64,000 nt of DNA from Neobacillus niacini. Its GTDB lineage: Bacteria > Bacillota > Bacilli > Bacillales > Cytobacillaceae. A program made the position numbers and the translations under genes. The notes under the pieces were generated by a model, which did not search any database, was not told where the DNA came from, and saw only the letters and a program-made list of their open reading frames with translations. Where the stretch lies: NCBI RefSeq assembly GCF_023715415.1, contig NZ_JAMBOB010000004.1, positions 186,001 to 250,000 of the forward strand, given 5' to 3'. Below are positions 29,484-38,517 of the stretch, piece after piece (position 1 is the stretch's first letter; each line of letters begins with the position of its first letter).

Positions 29484-30065
29484 TTATTGAATTGGATTTG
29501 GTGATTTTGCTTCTTCTAACATTTGGGAAGTGTGTCTTCTTATGGATAAAGCAAGTTCTGCAATGAAATATAAGATAACCGCTGGCCAAATCCATGCCCA
29601 AAGTATTTCGACTGTCCCATAAACAGTAACAATTGCAGGATGAACCCATTTTATACATGCTAAGGAAAGCAGAATCCAACAAAGCGAAAATGGCAGACAT
29701 ATATGTCCGTGTAGCTGCAAGGGCATATCGGAATAATCCCACCATTGACGTTGAAAAAACTTCTGAAGCAGTGTACCACTTATATACTCGATAAAGGTAG
29801 GAATGAAAAAGCAGAGCAAAAGAATGATTCCCCAATTTGTTTCTGGACCAATTAAATAAACCAAAAGTACAGGGGCAAAGCCATACATAGGCTTAAAGGG
29901 ACCATGAAAAAAATTCGGTTTAAAAAATTGACGCTTCGTAACATAACTGTAGCTATTTTCTAACAGCCAGCCAATCAAAGAATAGATTGTGAAATAAAAA
30001 ACAACCGCAGAAACTCCTTCAAAGCTTACATTAATTGGAGTATTGAAATCTAAAAAGCTTACCAT
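29484..30065 (-). CDS. Putative ABC-transporter type IV (CmpB-like) membrane protein
   Basis: The 193-residue protein has about five membrane helices and the pattern of the CmpB family: FTIYSLIGWLLENSYSYV, FFHGPFKPMYGFAPVL, FIEYISGTLLQKFF, WWDYSDMPLQLHGHICLPFSLCW. The family is annotated as an ABC-transporter type IV component, but no function has been shown. It stands alone between the cadC operator region and minJ, with its own terminator. Confidence 0.75.
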   Translation of the reverse strand: MVSFLDFNTPINVSFEGVSAVVFYFTIYSLIGWLLENSYSYVTKRQFFKPNFFHGPFKPMYGFAPVLLVYLIGPETNWGIILLLCFFIPTFIEYISGTLLQKFFQRQWWDYSDMPLQLHGHICLPFSLCWILLSLACIKWVHPAIVTVYGTVEILWAWIWPAVILYFIAELALSIRRHTSQMLEEAKSPNPIQ

Positions 30066-30159
30066 ATGACTAAACCACCTTTCTTGGAAATAAATTTCCC
30101 ATTTAGGTTTCGCACGCAGACACTCAAATATACTGATAATTTCCTTAGAGAAACAAATT

Positions 30160-30185
30160 AAAAGAGAGAGTTTTCTAACTCTCTC
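30160..30185 (-). terminator. Terminator of minJ
   Basis: Perfect 9-bp arms (30164-30172 and 30177-30185), 4-base loop, TTTT on the minus strand. Confidence 0.85.
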
Positions 30186-30196
30186 AGGTTTAACCT

Positions 30197-31390
30197 TTAT
30201 CCAATTCTTTCATCAAATTTTCTTTGGTCCTGTACAAAAAGTATTCCAAGCTCATAATGATCACCTTCATACAATGCACGTTGAACGAAACGAACCTCAC
30301 CATTTATATCGAGGACCTCAAGTTTACAATGGGCTCGATTTTTTTGTAAAGCCTCGTAAAATACATGTTCATCCCTTATGATGACTCCATTAACTTTTGA
30401 AATTATTTCGCCGACCTGTAGTCCCATTTTATCTGCAGGTGATTCGGGTATAATGCCAATAATCATTAAGCCGTTGTTTTTCTTCGAGAAGTAAAATGGT
30501 AAATTATCATCTTTCAATCGTTGCATTAAGGAAATTAATTCCCGACTGATTATCGCCAAGGCTGTTACTCCTATGGAGATTAACGGGTACCAATAGCCGA
30601 TAACCGCCAAAATCAGTATCAATACACCGAGTGTTGTAACTCTACGCCCTTGTAACTGGATTGATTGCTTTGGCAGCATACCCTGTATCTGCTGGTTAAA
30701 ACCTATTGCAAACGGAACCAGGATTAGCGAGTATGATTCCGTACCTAAAGTGAAGACCGGCCACCATTCGAATGGCAGAGTCAACACCTTCCCAGGAATT
30801 AGTAAAAACATAGGCAACAGCCAGAGTCGCTTTACTTCGTGGGCTCCAACATTTTGTCCACGCCTGCTTTTTACCAACTTTGGAGAGGTTCCTTTAGTTG
30901 CATTTCTAGTAATTAGAATTCCTTCTGAAATTAATAAAAGTGCCATTAAGATGACTAAAGAAGGATATACCTTTTCTTCTAAAGACTGAAATGTATGATT
31001 AAAAAGTGGTATAGTCCATTCATACTCAGTGATTAGAGTAATCGCAAAAAAAGCTGCGCCTACCGTGTAAACTGGCGACATAAACCTAATATTAGTTGTT
31101 ACACTCCATACTAACGTAAAGACAGCGATTAAAAGGATGGCTGCAAATGGAAGTGTTAACCCAGCAATGATTGTGACAATGGTAAGTACTAGACCCAGTA
31201 ATAATCCTAAAGGTAATAACTGACGTAGTTCAAAATAAGCATCAAATGTTCGTGTATGGAAATTTTTCCGCTCACGTTTAACTCTTGAAACTCCCAGTAT
31301 TCCTGAAAGGAAAATGAGATAGTAAAAAACCGGATGTAGAAAAAGTCTACCAGTCCCTTTCAATAGCTCAAAAAGCCATAATTGCACCAA
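30197..31390 (-). CDS. minJ: MinJ-like division topology protein (membrane + PDZ)
   Basis: The 397-residue protein has six to seven membrane helices in the first 290 residues and a cytoplasmic PDZ domain (about 305-375) with MIIGIIPESPADKMGLQVGEIISKVNG. In B. subtilis MinJ links DivIVA to MinD and keeps septa away from poles; it has the same length and the same neighbour, ctpB. The start is TTG at 31390 or GTG one codon later, both after AGGTGG. It is separated from ctpB by a terminator and about 280 bases. Confidence 0.88.
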   Translation of the reverse strand: MVQLWLFELLKGTGRLFLHPVFYYLIFLSGILGVSRVKRERKNFHTRTFDAYFELRQLLPLGLLLGLVLTIVTIIAGLTLPFAAILLIAVFTLVWSVTTNIRFMSPVYTVGAAFFAITLITEYEWTIPLFNHTFQSLEEKVYPSLVILMALLLISEGILITRNATKGTSPKLVKSRRGQNVGAHEVKRLWLLPMFLLIPGKVLTLPFEWWPVFTLGTESYSLILVPFAIGFNQQIQGMLPKQSIQLQGRRVTTLGVLILILAVIGYWYPLISIGVTALAIISRELISLMQRLKDDNLPFYFSKKNNGLMIIGIIPESPADKMGLQVGEIISKVNGVIIRDEHVFYEALQKNRAHCKLEVLDINGEVRFVQRALYEGDHYELGILFVQDQRKFDERIG

Positions 31391-31636
31391 TTCCTGCCAC
31401 CTGCCTCTATCATTAAATTCTACTATTCTAGCTCTAATGATTATTTTACCAAAATGGAAGGATAAAACCTATTGCTAGATTCTTGAAAAAACAAAAAAAT
31501 GTCGAATTTTTATATATTTATCAAGATTCCACTTACACGCATCTGCGTAATTCGTGTTATTTCATTAGGCTTCAACAAATATTTCCACGGAAATCTTGGC
31601 ATATCACAATCATACTTAGCCTGTTTTGTCGCACGT

Positions 31637-31662
31637 AAAAAAACAGAGGCAGCTGCCTCTGT
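31637..31662 (-). terminator. Terminator of ctpB
   Basis: A 20-base perfect palindrome (31643-31662) is followed by seven T on the minus strand. Confidence 0.9.
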
Positions 31663-31669
31663 ATCCCTT

Positions 31670-33124
31670 TTATTTTGCAATTAGTCTTAAAGCGGTTTGA
31701 AGCTGGATGTCGTTTTTCTCTTTTTTCATTTCTTTTATTACCTGTTCTTCTAGAACTGCTGCTGTTTTTGCATCAATTTTTCCAGTTGGCTGCAGGTTGT
31801 TGTTTTGCTGGAAGGCTTTAATTGCAGTTGTTGTTTCTTTACTAAAATAACCATCTGTTCGTCCAGGAGCGAAGCCTAAACCAGATAATATTTCTTGAGC
31901 ATTTTTGACTTGCTCATTGTTCATATCCTCTTTAAGCGGTTCTTCAATTTGAAGTGGATGTGTATCAAAGATAGCAGGCTGTTTGATTTCAACATCGGGT
32001 TTTACTCCTTTTTTGTGTATCCAGTTTCCATCAGGTGTCAGCCATTTAAAGAGCGTCAGCTTAATATTGCTGCCATCTCCCATCGGAACTGCCTGCTGTA
32101 CCGTTCCCTTACCAAAAGTCGTTTCCCCAACCAATTGGTAGCCAGCCGCTTCTTTTAATGCCCCTGCTAAGATTTCTGAAGCCGATGCACTGCCTTTATT
32201 AATGAGGACTGCCACTGGATATTTCTTTTTCTCGGTAAGATTGGAGAAGTGCCTTTCCTTTTCTCCATTTCGTTTCTCAATTTGAATAAATGGTTTTTCT
32301 TTCGTTACGAATTCTTTCAAGATATCCTCAACACTAACGAGCAAGCCGCCAGGGTTTCCACGGACATCGATAAGTAAGCCATCTATATCCTTTTTCTCTA
32401 ACACACTTAGCTCCTTTTTAAAATCAGCCGCTGTCTCTTGAGAAAACGAAGTAATTTCAATATACCCTATCTTTTTTCCATCCTGTTTTTTCACAGAAGC
32501 ATGTATGGTCTCAAGTGGAATTTCATCGCGTGTAACATCAATCGTTAGAGGTTCCTTTAAGCCCTTTCGTGCGATTTCTAATTGGACCTTTGTTCCTTTT
32601 TTACCGCGTATTTTTAAAGTTGCTTTATTTAAATCTAGACCCTCCACACTTTTTCCGTCTACCTTCAGAATCTCGTCATTCGGTTTTAATCCTGCTTTTT
32701 CAGCTGGTGAATTTTTAAAAGGAGAAATAATGACGATTTTTCCATTCTCCATCCCTACTTCTGCACCGATACCTTCAAAAGAAGATTCTAAAGCTTGACT
32801 GAATTGCTGGGCTGTTTCCTTATTCATATAAACGGAATAAGGATCATCTAAGACAGTGAGCATTCCTTGAATGGCTCCCTCCACAAGCATCTCATTATCT
32901 ACCTTTTCAACATATCGGCTTAGGATTAGTTCATATGCCTGATTTACCTTAGCGAGCTCCTCCATATCAATTTGATTCGTAACGACTGTATCTTTTTTCA
33001 TTAATGTTTGTTCAAGAGCTGATTTCCCCTCTGTTTGTTCATACCAATTCATTCCAGCATATGTGCCCCCCGCTCCCGTAAGAAGCGAACCCACCATCAA
33101 CAGGGCAATCCACTTACTTTTCAT
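31670..33124 (-). CDS. ctpB: Carboxy-terminal processing protease, CtpB-like
   Basis: The 484-residue S41 protease has a signal/anchor helix at the N-terminus (WIALLMVGSLLTGAGGTYAG), a PDZ domain (about 90-180), the catalytic serine in GSASASEILAGAL near residue 310 and the lysine in GETTFGKGTVQQ near 335, and a C-terminal peptidoglycan-binding domain (about 400-470). In B. subtilis CtpB cleaves SpoIVFA to release sigma-K activation and acts between mother cell and forespore. ATG at 33124 follows GAGGGGG and is preferred over upstream in-frame ATGs. A spore role is by homology. Confidence 0.9.
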   Translation of the reverse strand: MKSKWIALLMVGSLLTGAGGTYAGMNWYEQTEGKSALEQTLMKKDTVVTNQIDMEELAKVNQAYELILSRYVEKVDNEMLVEGAIQGMLTVLDDPYSVYMNKETAQQFSQALESSFEGIGAEVGMENGKIVIISPFKNSPAEKAGLKPNDEILKVDGKSVEGLDLNKATLKIRGKKGTKVQLEIARKGLKEPLTIDVTRDEIPLETIHASVKKQDGKKIGYIEITSFSQETAADFKKELSVLEKKDIDGLLIDVRGNPGGLLVSVEDILKEFVTKEKPFIQIEKRNGEKERHFSNLTEKKKYPVAVLINKGSASASEILAGALKEAAGYQLVGETTFGKGTVQQAVPMGDGSNIKLTLFKWLTPDGNWIHKKGVKPDVEIKQPAIFDTHPLQIEEPLKEDMNNEQVKNAQEILSGLGFAPGRTDGYFSKETTTAIKAFQQNNNLQPTGKIDAKTAAVLEEQVIKEMKKEKNDIQLQTALRLIAK

Positions 33125-33254
33125 CCTGTTCCCCCTCATGTGCAGCTTCAATTAAAAATGAGTCTCTTTCCCGCTGTGTTTATTAACTATTATGTAAGGA
33201 ATGGACGAGTTATGCCAGAAATATGGAGGTCCCCTTATAACGTTTTTTAACCAT

Positions 33255-33285
33255 AAGAAAGGGAAGAAGCATGGCTTCTTCCCTT
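33255..33285 (-). terminator. Terminator of the M23 peptidase gene
   Basis: Perfect 12-bp arms (33259-33270 and 33274-33285) with a 3-base loop and a T-rich tail on the minus strand. Confidence 0.9.
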
Positions 33286-33292
33286 AGATATT

Positions 33293-34606
33293 TTACGGCA
33301 TTGGCACAATTCCCACAGGATTAATTGCATTACTCTTACTGCCATTCCATTGCCCTCTATGAAGTTCAAAATGTAAATGTTTACCCGTTGAATCACCGGT
33401 GTTACCCATAATTCCAATTTGCTGGCCCTTTTTTACAACTGCTCCTGAGCTGACCAATCTCGCTTCCATATGTGCAGAAACCGTTGTATACGTTTGTCCA
33501 TTAACAGAATGAGCGATAAAAATAACATTCCCATAACTGCTAGAATAGTAGGATTGTATAACAACACCATCAGCTGCTGCCCAAATTGGTACATTTGCTG
33601 CACGATTAGCTATATCTATACCATAGTGGAATGAGCCCCATCTAGGAGCAAAACCTGATGTAAAAGTACCATTCGCTGGCATTGTGAATGCTCCACTAGA
33701 GACAGGTGGAGACGGTGGTGTCGGGGTACTCTCCCCTCCACCACTGCCAGATCCAGCATTATTGTTGTTCGCAGCAGCGGCTGCTGCGGTTGCTGCTTCG
33801 GCGGCTGCTTTAGCTTCCGCAGCCGCAGCTGCTTGGCGTTGTTGTTCAAGCTCAATGGCTTTTTGAATGGCTGCTGATTGTCCCGCTAGAATTTGTGCCT
33901 CTTCCTGAAGCTCCATTTTATGCTCATGAATTTCATCTTCCTGCTCTTCTAGAGTAGCTAATAACCTATCCTTTTCAGCTCTCTGCGCATTCAATTGTTG
34001 GTTCATTTTCTCTAGGTCAGCCAGCATGGTTTGAACACTTGCTAGCTCTACTTCCAGCTTGGCTTGATTCTCCTCGAGACTTTTTTTATCCGCTTCATGT
34101 TGCGCTAGAATATCCTGGTCTGCCTGCATGATTGTTGCCACAGCACTTGCTCGGTCAATAAAATCACTAAAGTTCTTTGAACCCATTAACACGTCAAGAT
34201 AACTGACCATTCCACCTGTTTTTTGATAATTTCGAGCACGATCTTTCAAAAGCTCATTTCGCTTATCAATTCGCTCTTTTGTCACCTTAATTTCTTCTTG
34301 GAGTCTAGTAATTTCTACCTTTGTTTCTTCGAGTTTAGCAGTTTTCTCTCTTATTTTTTTATGTGTTTCACCAATTGATAAATCAATACGAGTCATTTCT
34401 TCTTTAACATCAGCCTGCTGTGCATTCAAACTATTAATCTGTTGATCTGCAGTATTGATATCAGAAGATAATTCTGAATTTTTCTGTTGAATATCTTGTT
34501 GCTGTTTTTGTAAGCTTGAAATAGAAGCCGCTTCTGCGATTCCTCCAAAAATACTGCTTACAATGAATGTTCCTGCAACAGCAAACGTTACAAATGATTT
34601 ATTCAA
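33293..34606 (-). CDS. EnvC/PcsB-type murein hydrolase, M23 family
   Basis: The 437-residue protein has a signal peptide ending IAEA, a long coiled coil (about 28-260, rich in Q, E, K), an alanine-rich low-complexity linker (about 255-300), and a C-terminal LytM/M23 domain (about 310-437). The zinc and catalytic residues are intact: HYGIDIA, TVSAHME and HLHFELH, so it should be an active endopeptidase. It lies directly downstream of ftsEX, and coiled-coil hydrolases of this kind (CwlO, PcsB) are activated by FtsEX, so it is a likely FtsEX-driven wall hydrolase. Confidence 0.9.
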   Translation of the reverse strand: MNKSFVTFAVAGTFIVSSIFGGIAEAASISSLQKQQQDIQQKNSELSSDINTADQQINSLNAQQADVKEEMTRIDLSIGETHKKIREKTAKLEETKVEITRLQEEIKVTKERIDKRNELLKDRARNYQKTGGMVSYLDVLMGSKNFSDFIDRASAVATIMQADQDILAQHEADKKSLEENQAKLEVELASVQTMLADLEKMNQQLNAQRAEKDRLLATLEEQEDEIHEHKMELQEEAQILAGQSAAIQKAIELEQQRQAAAAAEAKAAAEAATAAAAAANNNNAGSGSGGGESTPTPPSPPVSSGAFTMPANGTFTSGFAPRWGSFHYGIDIANRAANVPIWAAADGVVIQSYYSSSYGNVIFIAHSVNGQTYTTVSAHMEARLVSSGAVVKKGQQIGIMGNTGDSTGKHLHFELHRGQWNGSKSNAINPVGIVPMP

Positions 34607-34669
34607 GACCTAGTTCTCCTCCCCACTTATACATTTATGTAAGGGAAAATCGTTATCTCCCTACTATTT

Positions 34670-34703
34670 AAATCAGGAAGGACATTTTACACTGCCCTTC
34701 CTG
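34670..34703 (-). terminator. Terminator of ftsEX
   Basis: Perfect 8-bp arms CAGGAAGG (34674-34681) and CCTTCCTG (34696-34703). The T-run after it is short, so efficiency is uncertain. Confidence 0.65.
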
Positions 34704-34709
34704 ACAAAA

Positions 34710-35603
34710 TTAAACCTTTAAGAACTTTCTAACTGACATCACACTGCCCCAAACTCCGATTAAGCCTCCCATTAATAGAAGAAGTCCAGAAACCTGATAC
34801 ATAAAGGGGCTATATGGAAGAATTTGAATGAAATTCCCTATTAACTTTGGTGCTAGATATTCATAAGCGTTATAGTATGCAATCGATATAAGAATAATTG
34901 GCAGGATGGCACCAAGGATGCCAAGCCATAATCCTTCTAAGAAGAATGGCCACCTAATAAAGTTATTCGTTGCTCCTACCAGTCTCATAATTTTAATTTC
35001 TCTACGCCTTGCAATAATCGTAATTTTAATCGTATTAGATATTAAGAATACAGCAGTGAAAAATAATCCTGCTATTAATACAATTCCTACATTTCGGCTG
35101 GCTTTGATAAAGTTAAATAATTTTTCAACTGTTCCCTTACCGTATACAGCCTTCGTAACATACTCTAGCTTGCCAATTTCCTTTGCGGAATTCATTGTAT
35201 CTTGTGGCTTTTTCGTTTTTACGATAAATACATCGTTAAGTGGATTGTCTTGCTCGAAAAGTTTAAATGCTTGTCCATCTTCCCCCATGCTCTTTATTAA
35301 ATCTTTAAGCTCTTGCTCCTTGGATGAAAATTTCACACTTTGTACTTCTGAGATATTTTCAATCGCACTTTTTAACTTTTGTTGATCCTCATCATTTGCT
35401 GCAACATCGATGTGAACGCGAATTTGCACGTCCTCTTCTATGGTCTGTGCCACTTTATTGAGATTCATCATAATAACGAAAAAGACACCAACTAAAATGA
35501 GCGTTACCGTAACAGCACTTACTGAGGCAAACGTCATCCAGCCATTTCTTCCAATACTCTTAAAGCTTTCACGCGCATGACGGCCAAGAGTTCTAATTTT
35601 CAT
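34710..35603 (-). CDS. ftsX: Cell division ABC transporter-like permease FtsX
   Basis: FtsX forms a mechanotransmission complex with the ATPase FtsE and drives a wall hydrolase outside the membrane. The 297-residue protein has an N-terminal helix (about 25-45), a large outside loop (about 50-165), and three more helices with ARRREIKIMRLVGATNNFIRWPF, the typical FtsX loop. The ATG at 35603 lies inside the end of ftsE, and GAGGTGATT precedes it. The M23 hydrolase follows 103 bases later. Confidence 0.95.
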   Translation of the reverse strand: MKIRTLGRHARESFKSIGRNGWMTFASVSAVTVTLILVGVFFVIMMNLNKVAQTIEEDVQIRVHIDVAANDEDQQKLKSAIENISEVQSVKFSSKEQELKDLIKSMGEDGQAFKLFEQDNPLNDVFIVKTKKPQDTMNSAKEIGKLEYVTKAVYGKGTVEKLFNFIKASRNVGIVLIAGLFFTAVFLISNTIKITIIARRREIKIMRLVGATNNFIRWPFFLEGLWLGILGAILPIILISIAYYNAYEYLAPKLIGNFIQILPYSPFMYQVSGLLLLMGGLIGVWGSVMSVRKFLKV

Positions 35604-36279
35604 AACCGTAATCACCTCTTTGTTCATCACGTGCTATTTTACCTGCCTCAATCGCAATTACCCGATGTTTAATGGTATTGACGATTTCACGATTATGGGT
35701 AGCCATTACAATCGTAGTACCCCTATTATTAATTTCTTCAAAGATATTCATGATTTCCCAAGATGTCTCTGGATCAAGGTTGCCTGTAGGTTCGTCTGCT
35801 ATTACTACCTTTGGTGAATTAACAATCGAACGGGCAATCGAAACACGCTGCTGCTCGCCTCCAGATAACTCTGTTGGAAGCATTCTAGCTTTATGCTTAA
35901 GGTTAACAAGGTCCAGGACTTCCATTACACGCTTCTTGATGTATTTCGGCTGGGCTTCAATAACCTCAAGTGCAAAAGCTACATTCTCATATACAGTTTT
36001 CATAGGTAGTAATTTAAAGTCTTGAAAGACCACACCAAGATTCCGTCTGAAAATAGGAACCTTTTTATTCTTTAATTTAGCCAGGTTAACACCATTCATT
36101 GTAATTGTACCTGAGGTTGGAACTTCCTCACGATACATCATTTTAATGAACGTAGATTTCCCTGCACCACTTGGACCAACCACATAGACAAACTCTCCTT
36201 GGTTAATCCGCACGTCTATACCATTTATGGCAGTAACCCCATTTGGGTACTTCTTGAACACATCCTGCAATTCTATCAT
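35593..36279 (-). CDS. ftsE: Cell division ATP-binding protein FtsE
   Basis: The 228-residue ABC ATPase shows Walker A GPSGAGKSTFIKM, Q-loop VFQDFKLL, signature LSGGEQQRVSIARS and Walker B VVIADEPTGNLDP, all typical of FtsE. Its last codons overlap the start of ftsX by 11 bases. The upstream region to 36538 is AT-rich and likely holds the promoter, but no clean boxes are obvious. Confidence 0.96.
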   Translation of the reverse strand: MIELQDVFKKYPNGVTAINGIDVRINQGEFVYVVGPSGAGKSTFIKMMYREEVPTSGTITMNGVNLAKLKNKKVPIFRRNLGVVFQDFKLLPMKTVYENVAFALEVIEAQPKYIKKRVMEVLDLVNLKHKARMLPTELSGGEQQRVSIARSIVNSPKVVIADEPTGNLDPETSWEIMNIFEEINNRGTTIVMATHNREIVNTIKHRVIAIEAGKIARDEQRGDYGYEN

Positions 36280-36533
36280 TTTAGATCACCTTTATAAGTT
36301 AGTTTCGAAACAATAAGATTCGACATTAACCGCTTATTTTCTTGCACGAAAACAAAATCCTAGACAAAATACTGCAGGATTTCGCATAAATCCATTATAA
36401 CATTCTATACACGTAATAAAAGCGGTAAAAATATTACAGTTTCTTTTCAAAACCTACATAAACTGTTATATATATCCTATATTTTTCGACAAAATCATAA
36501 TTTTTCTATAAAAATATTAAGTTTTTGTAAAAA

Positions 36534-36567
36534 TAAAAAACGTTCTGCCAAAAACCACAGAACGTTT
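36534..36567 (-). terminator. Terminator of cccB
   Basis: Perfect 10-bp arms (36538-36547 and 36558-36567) followed by TTTTTTATTTTT on the minus strand. Confidence 0.9.
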
Positions 36568-36574
36568 ACATTCT

Positions 36575-36895
36575 TTATTTTTTAGTTGAAAGCCAATCTG
36601 CAACCTTATTAAGGTCATCGCCTTCAATAAGACCGGCTGGCATTCCACCATTCGTACCATCTTTGATGATAGCAGCGATTTCATCCTTTGATTTGCTAGC
36701 GCCAACAGCAGTCAGGTCAGGTCCCATACCACCCTTTAAGTCACCGCCATGGCAGCTTGAGCATTTTTGTGAATAAACTTTCTCAGCATCCCCAGCTTGT
36801 GCTGTGTCGCCACCCTCGTCGTCCCCGCCGCCACATGCAGCAAGCCCCATAACAAGAGCTGTTCCTAATAACATCGTTAGAAGTTTTTTCTTCAT
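36575..36895 (-). CDS. cccB: Cytochrome c551 lipoprotein
   Basis: The 106-residue protein has a lipoprotein signal with lipobox LAAC, a short GGGDDEGG linker and one cytochrome c domain with heme motif CSSCH near residue 45 and an axial Met in GGMPAGL near 82. In B. subtilis cytochrome c551 (CccB) is membrane-anchored and serves small-oxidase electron flow. It keeps its B. subtilis position between yvjA and ftsE. It is the only single-heme cytochrome in the window and could accept or give electrons to the multiheme locus. Confidence 0.95.
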   Translation of the reverse strand: MKKKLLTMLLGTALVMGLAACGGGDDEGGDTAQAGDAEKVYSQKCSSCHGGDLKGGMGPDLTAVGASKSKDEIAAIIKDGTNGGMPAGLIEGDDLNKVADWLSTKK

Positions 36896-36946
36896 AGTTT
36901 CTCCCCCTTAATGAAAAAATTACCATACGAAAATAGTATAACAGTC

Positions 36947-37810
36947 TTACGCCCTTTTGAAACCTTCACCCAGGACTTCAGAAGCATCCATAACGACGAC
37001 AAATGCAGTCGGATCAAGGGTTTTAACCAATTGTTTCAATTTTGTGAACTCACGTTGATCAACGACACACATAAGTACAGGACGTTCATTATCGGTGAAA
37101 CCGCCATATGCGGATAGTTTTGTGACGCCTCGGTCGATTTTATTAAGAATTCCAGCGCGGACTTCCTCTTGCTTATTCGTAATAATCATTGCTGTTTTTG
37201 ACCTGCCAAAACCAACCTGAACCAAATCTATCGTTTTACTTGTTACATATAAAGCAATAAGTGCATATAAGCCTCGTTCAATATCGAACACAAGAGCAGC
37301 TGTAATGACGATAAGTCCATCAATCAGCACAACACTCGTTCCTAGTGTTAGCCCGGTATACTTTGTAATAATTTGTGCCGCTAAGTCGGTTCCGCCTGTT
37401 GAAGCATTTCCTCTAAAAACAATTCCAAGCCCAAGACCTACTGCTATCCCGCCAAACAAAGCACTCAGTAAGGCGTCATTCGTCCACGGTTCAATATCCT
37501 TTGTTAAGAAAACAACAAAAGGTAAGAATAATGTACCGACAAGGGTTTTAACCCCAAATTGTTTCCCTAGTAGAATAACTCCAGCTATGAACAATGGAAT
37601 ATTAAACGCCCACTGTACATAAGCAGGTTCCCATCCGAGCACGCTTAATAATATCGTACTAATTCCGCTGACGCCTCCTGAAGCAATTTGATTCGGCAGC
37701 AGAAAAACATTAAAGGCAAGCGCAATAATCGCTGATCCAACGATAACGTTTATGTATTCTAAAGCACTTTCAAATCTAGGTGCAGTCTGGTTACTTTTTC
37801 TTTTATTCAT
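36947..37810 (-). CDS. YitT-family membrane protein, YvjA-like
   Basis: The 287-residue protein has five to six membrane helices (YitT domain, about 15-215) with SGGVSGISTILLSVLGWEP and GLGLGIVFRGNASTGGTDL, and a cytoplasmic DUF2179 domain at the C-terminus (about 225-280, KLSAYGGFTDNERPVLMCVV). The DUF2179 domain may bind a small ligand. B. subtilis YvjA lies at the same place beside cccB and prfB. No transport substrate is established. Confidence 0.88.
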   Translation of the reverse strand: MNKRKSNQTAPRFESALEYINVIVGSAIIALAFNVFLLPNQIASGGVSGISTILLSVLGWEPAYVQWAFNIPLFIAGVILLGKQFGVKTLVGTLFLPFVVFLTKDIEPWTNDALLSALFGGIAVGLGLGIVFRGNASTGGTDLAAQIITKYTGLTLGTSVVLIDGLIVITAALVFDIERGLYALIALYVTSKTIDLVQVGFGRSKTAMIITNKQEEVRAGILNKIDRGVTKLSAYGGFTDNERPVLMCVVDQREFTKLKQLVKTLDPTAFVVVMDASEVLGEGFKRA

Positions 37811-38032
37811 AGTGCAATTCCCCTCTTATATTACCTTTTTGCTATATTTTCAAACCTCAACCGAAAGTGAGTATAGCATGGCAATAATTTGCTGTAAATG
37901 GGATTGAGATAACGCATTAAAGGATTAAATATTATTTAGTATTTGTCATTAGAATAGTTTTCATGAGGAATTCTAAGAATACGATTATTTATTTTAAAAA
38001 TGGTATAATTGTCGAATAGAGGAGGTGAAAAC

Positions 38033-38401
38033 ATGGAGCAGCAATTAATGAAAATGATGGAGCAAATGAATAAACAGTTTGAAAAAATGGGTCATCGTTT
38101 TGAAGCAATTGATAAAAAGTTTGATGCTATTGATAAAAAGTTTGATGCTATTGATAAGCGGTTTGATGTAATGGATTCACGGTTTGATGCTATGGATAAT
38201 CGATTTAATGCTATGGATCAACGATTTAATAAGATTGACATTCGATTTGATCATGTTGAATCGAAAATTGAATCTCTTCAGGAAACTGTCGAAAATAACG
38301 CTACTGATTTCAGGAGCCATTTTAGGCATATAGAAGGAAAACTCGACCATCACGATAGAATGTTTGAATTGGTTTCTGAGGAACTAAGTGGAAAAAGGTA
38401 G
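38033..38401 (+). CDS. Heptad-repeat coiled-coil protein
   Basis: The 122-residue protein consists almost wholly of 7-residue units of the form FDAIDKK, FDVMDSR, FNAMDQR (about residues 18-75), with near-identical 21-base DNA repeats around 38100-38220. The rest is acidic/amphipathic helix with HFRHIEGKLDHHD. It would form a long left-handed coiled coil. There is no signal peptide or membrane segment. ATG at 38033 follows GGAGGTG, and a TATAAT lies at 38004-38009. It is on the strand opposite to both neighbours. Similar short heptad proteins are found in Bacillaceae, but I know no function. Confidence 0.7.
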   Translation: MEQQLMKMMEQMNKQFEKMGHRFEAIDKKFDAIDKKFDAIDKRFDVMDSRFDAMDNRFNAMDQRFNKIDIRFDHVESKIESLQETVENNATDFRSHFRHIEGKLDHHDRMFELVSEELSGKR

Positions 38402-38472
38402 ACATAATATCAGAGTAACTAGCTCTCCACAAAATCCTCAATCATCCCACCATGAGCGGTAAAAAGTCCAAA

Positions 38473-38508
38473 TAGTAAAGCCTTTGCCACTCATAGGGCA
38501 AAGGCTTT
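38473..38508 (-). terminator. Terminator of prfB
   Basis: Perfect 12-bp arms AAAGCCTTTGCC (38477-38488) and GGCAAAGGCTTT (38497-38508), T-rich tail on the minus strand. Confidence 0.85.
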
Positions 38509-38517
38509 TAATATAGA

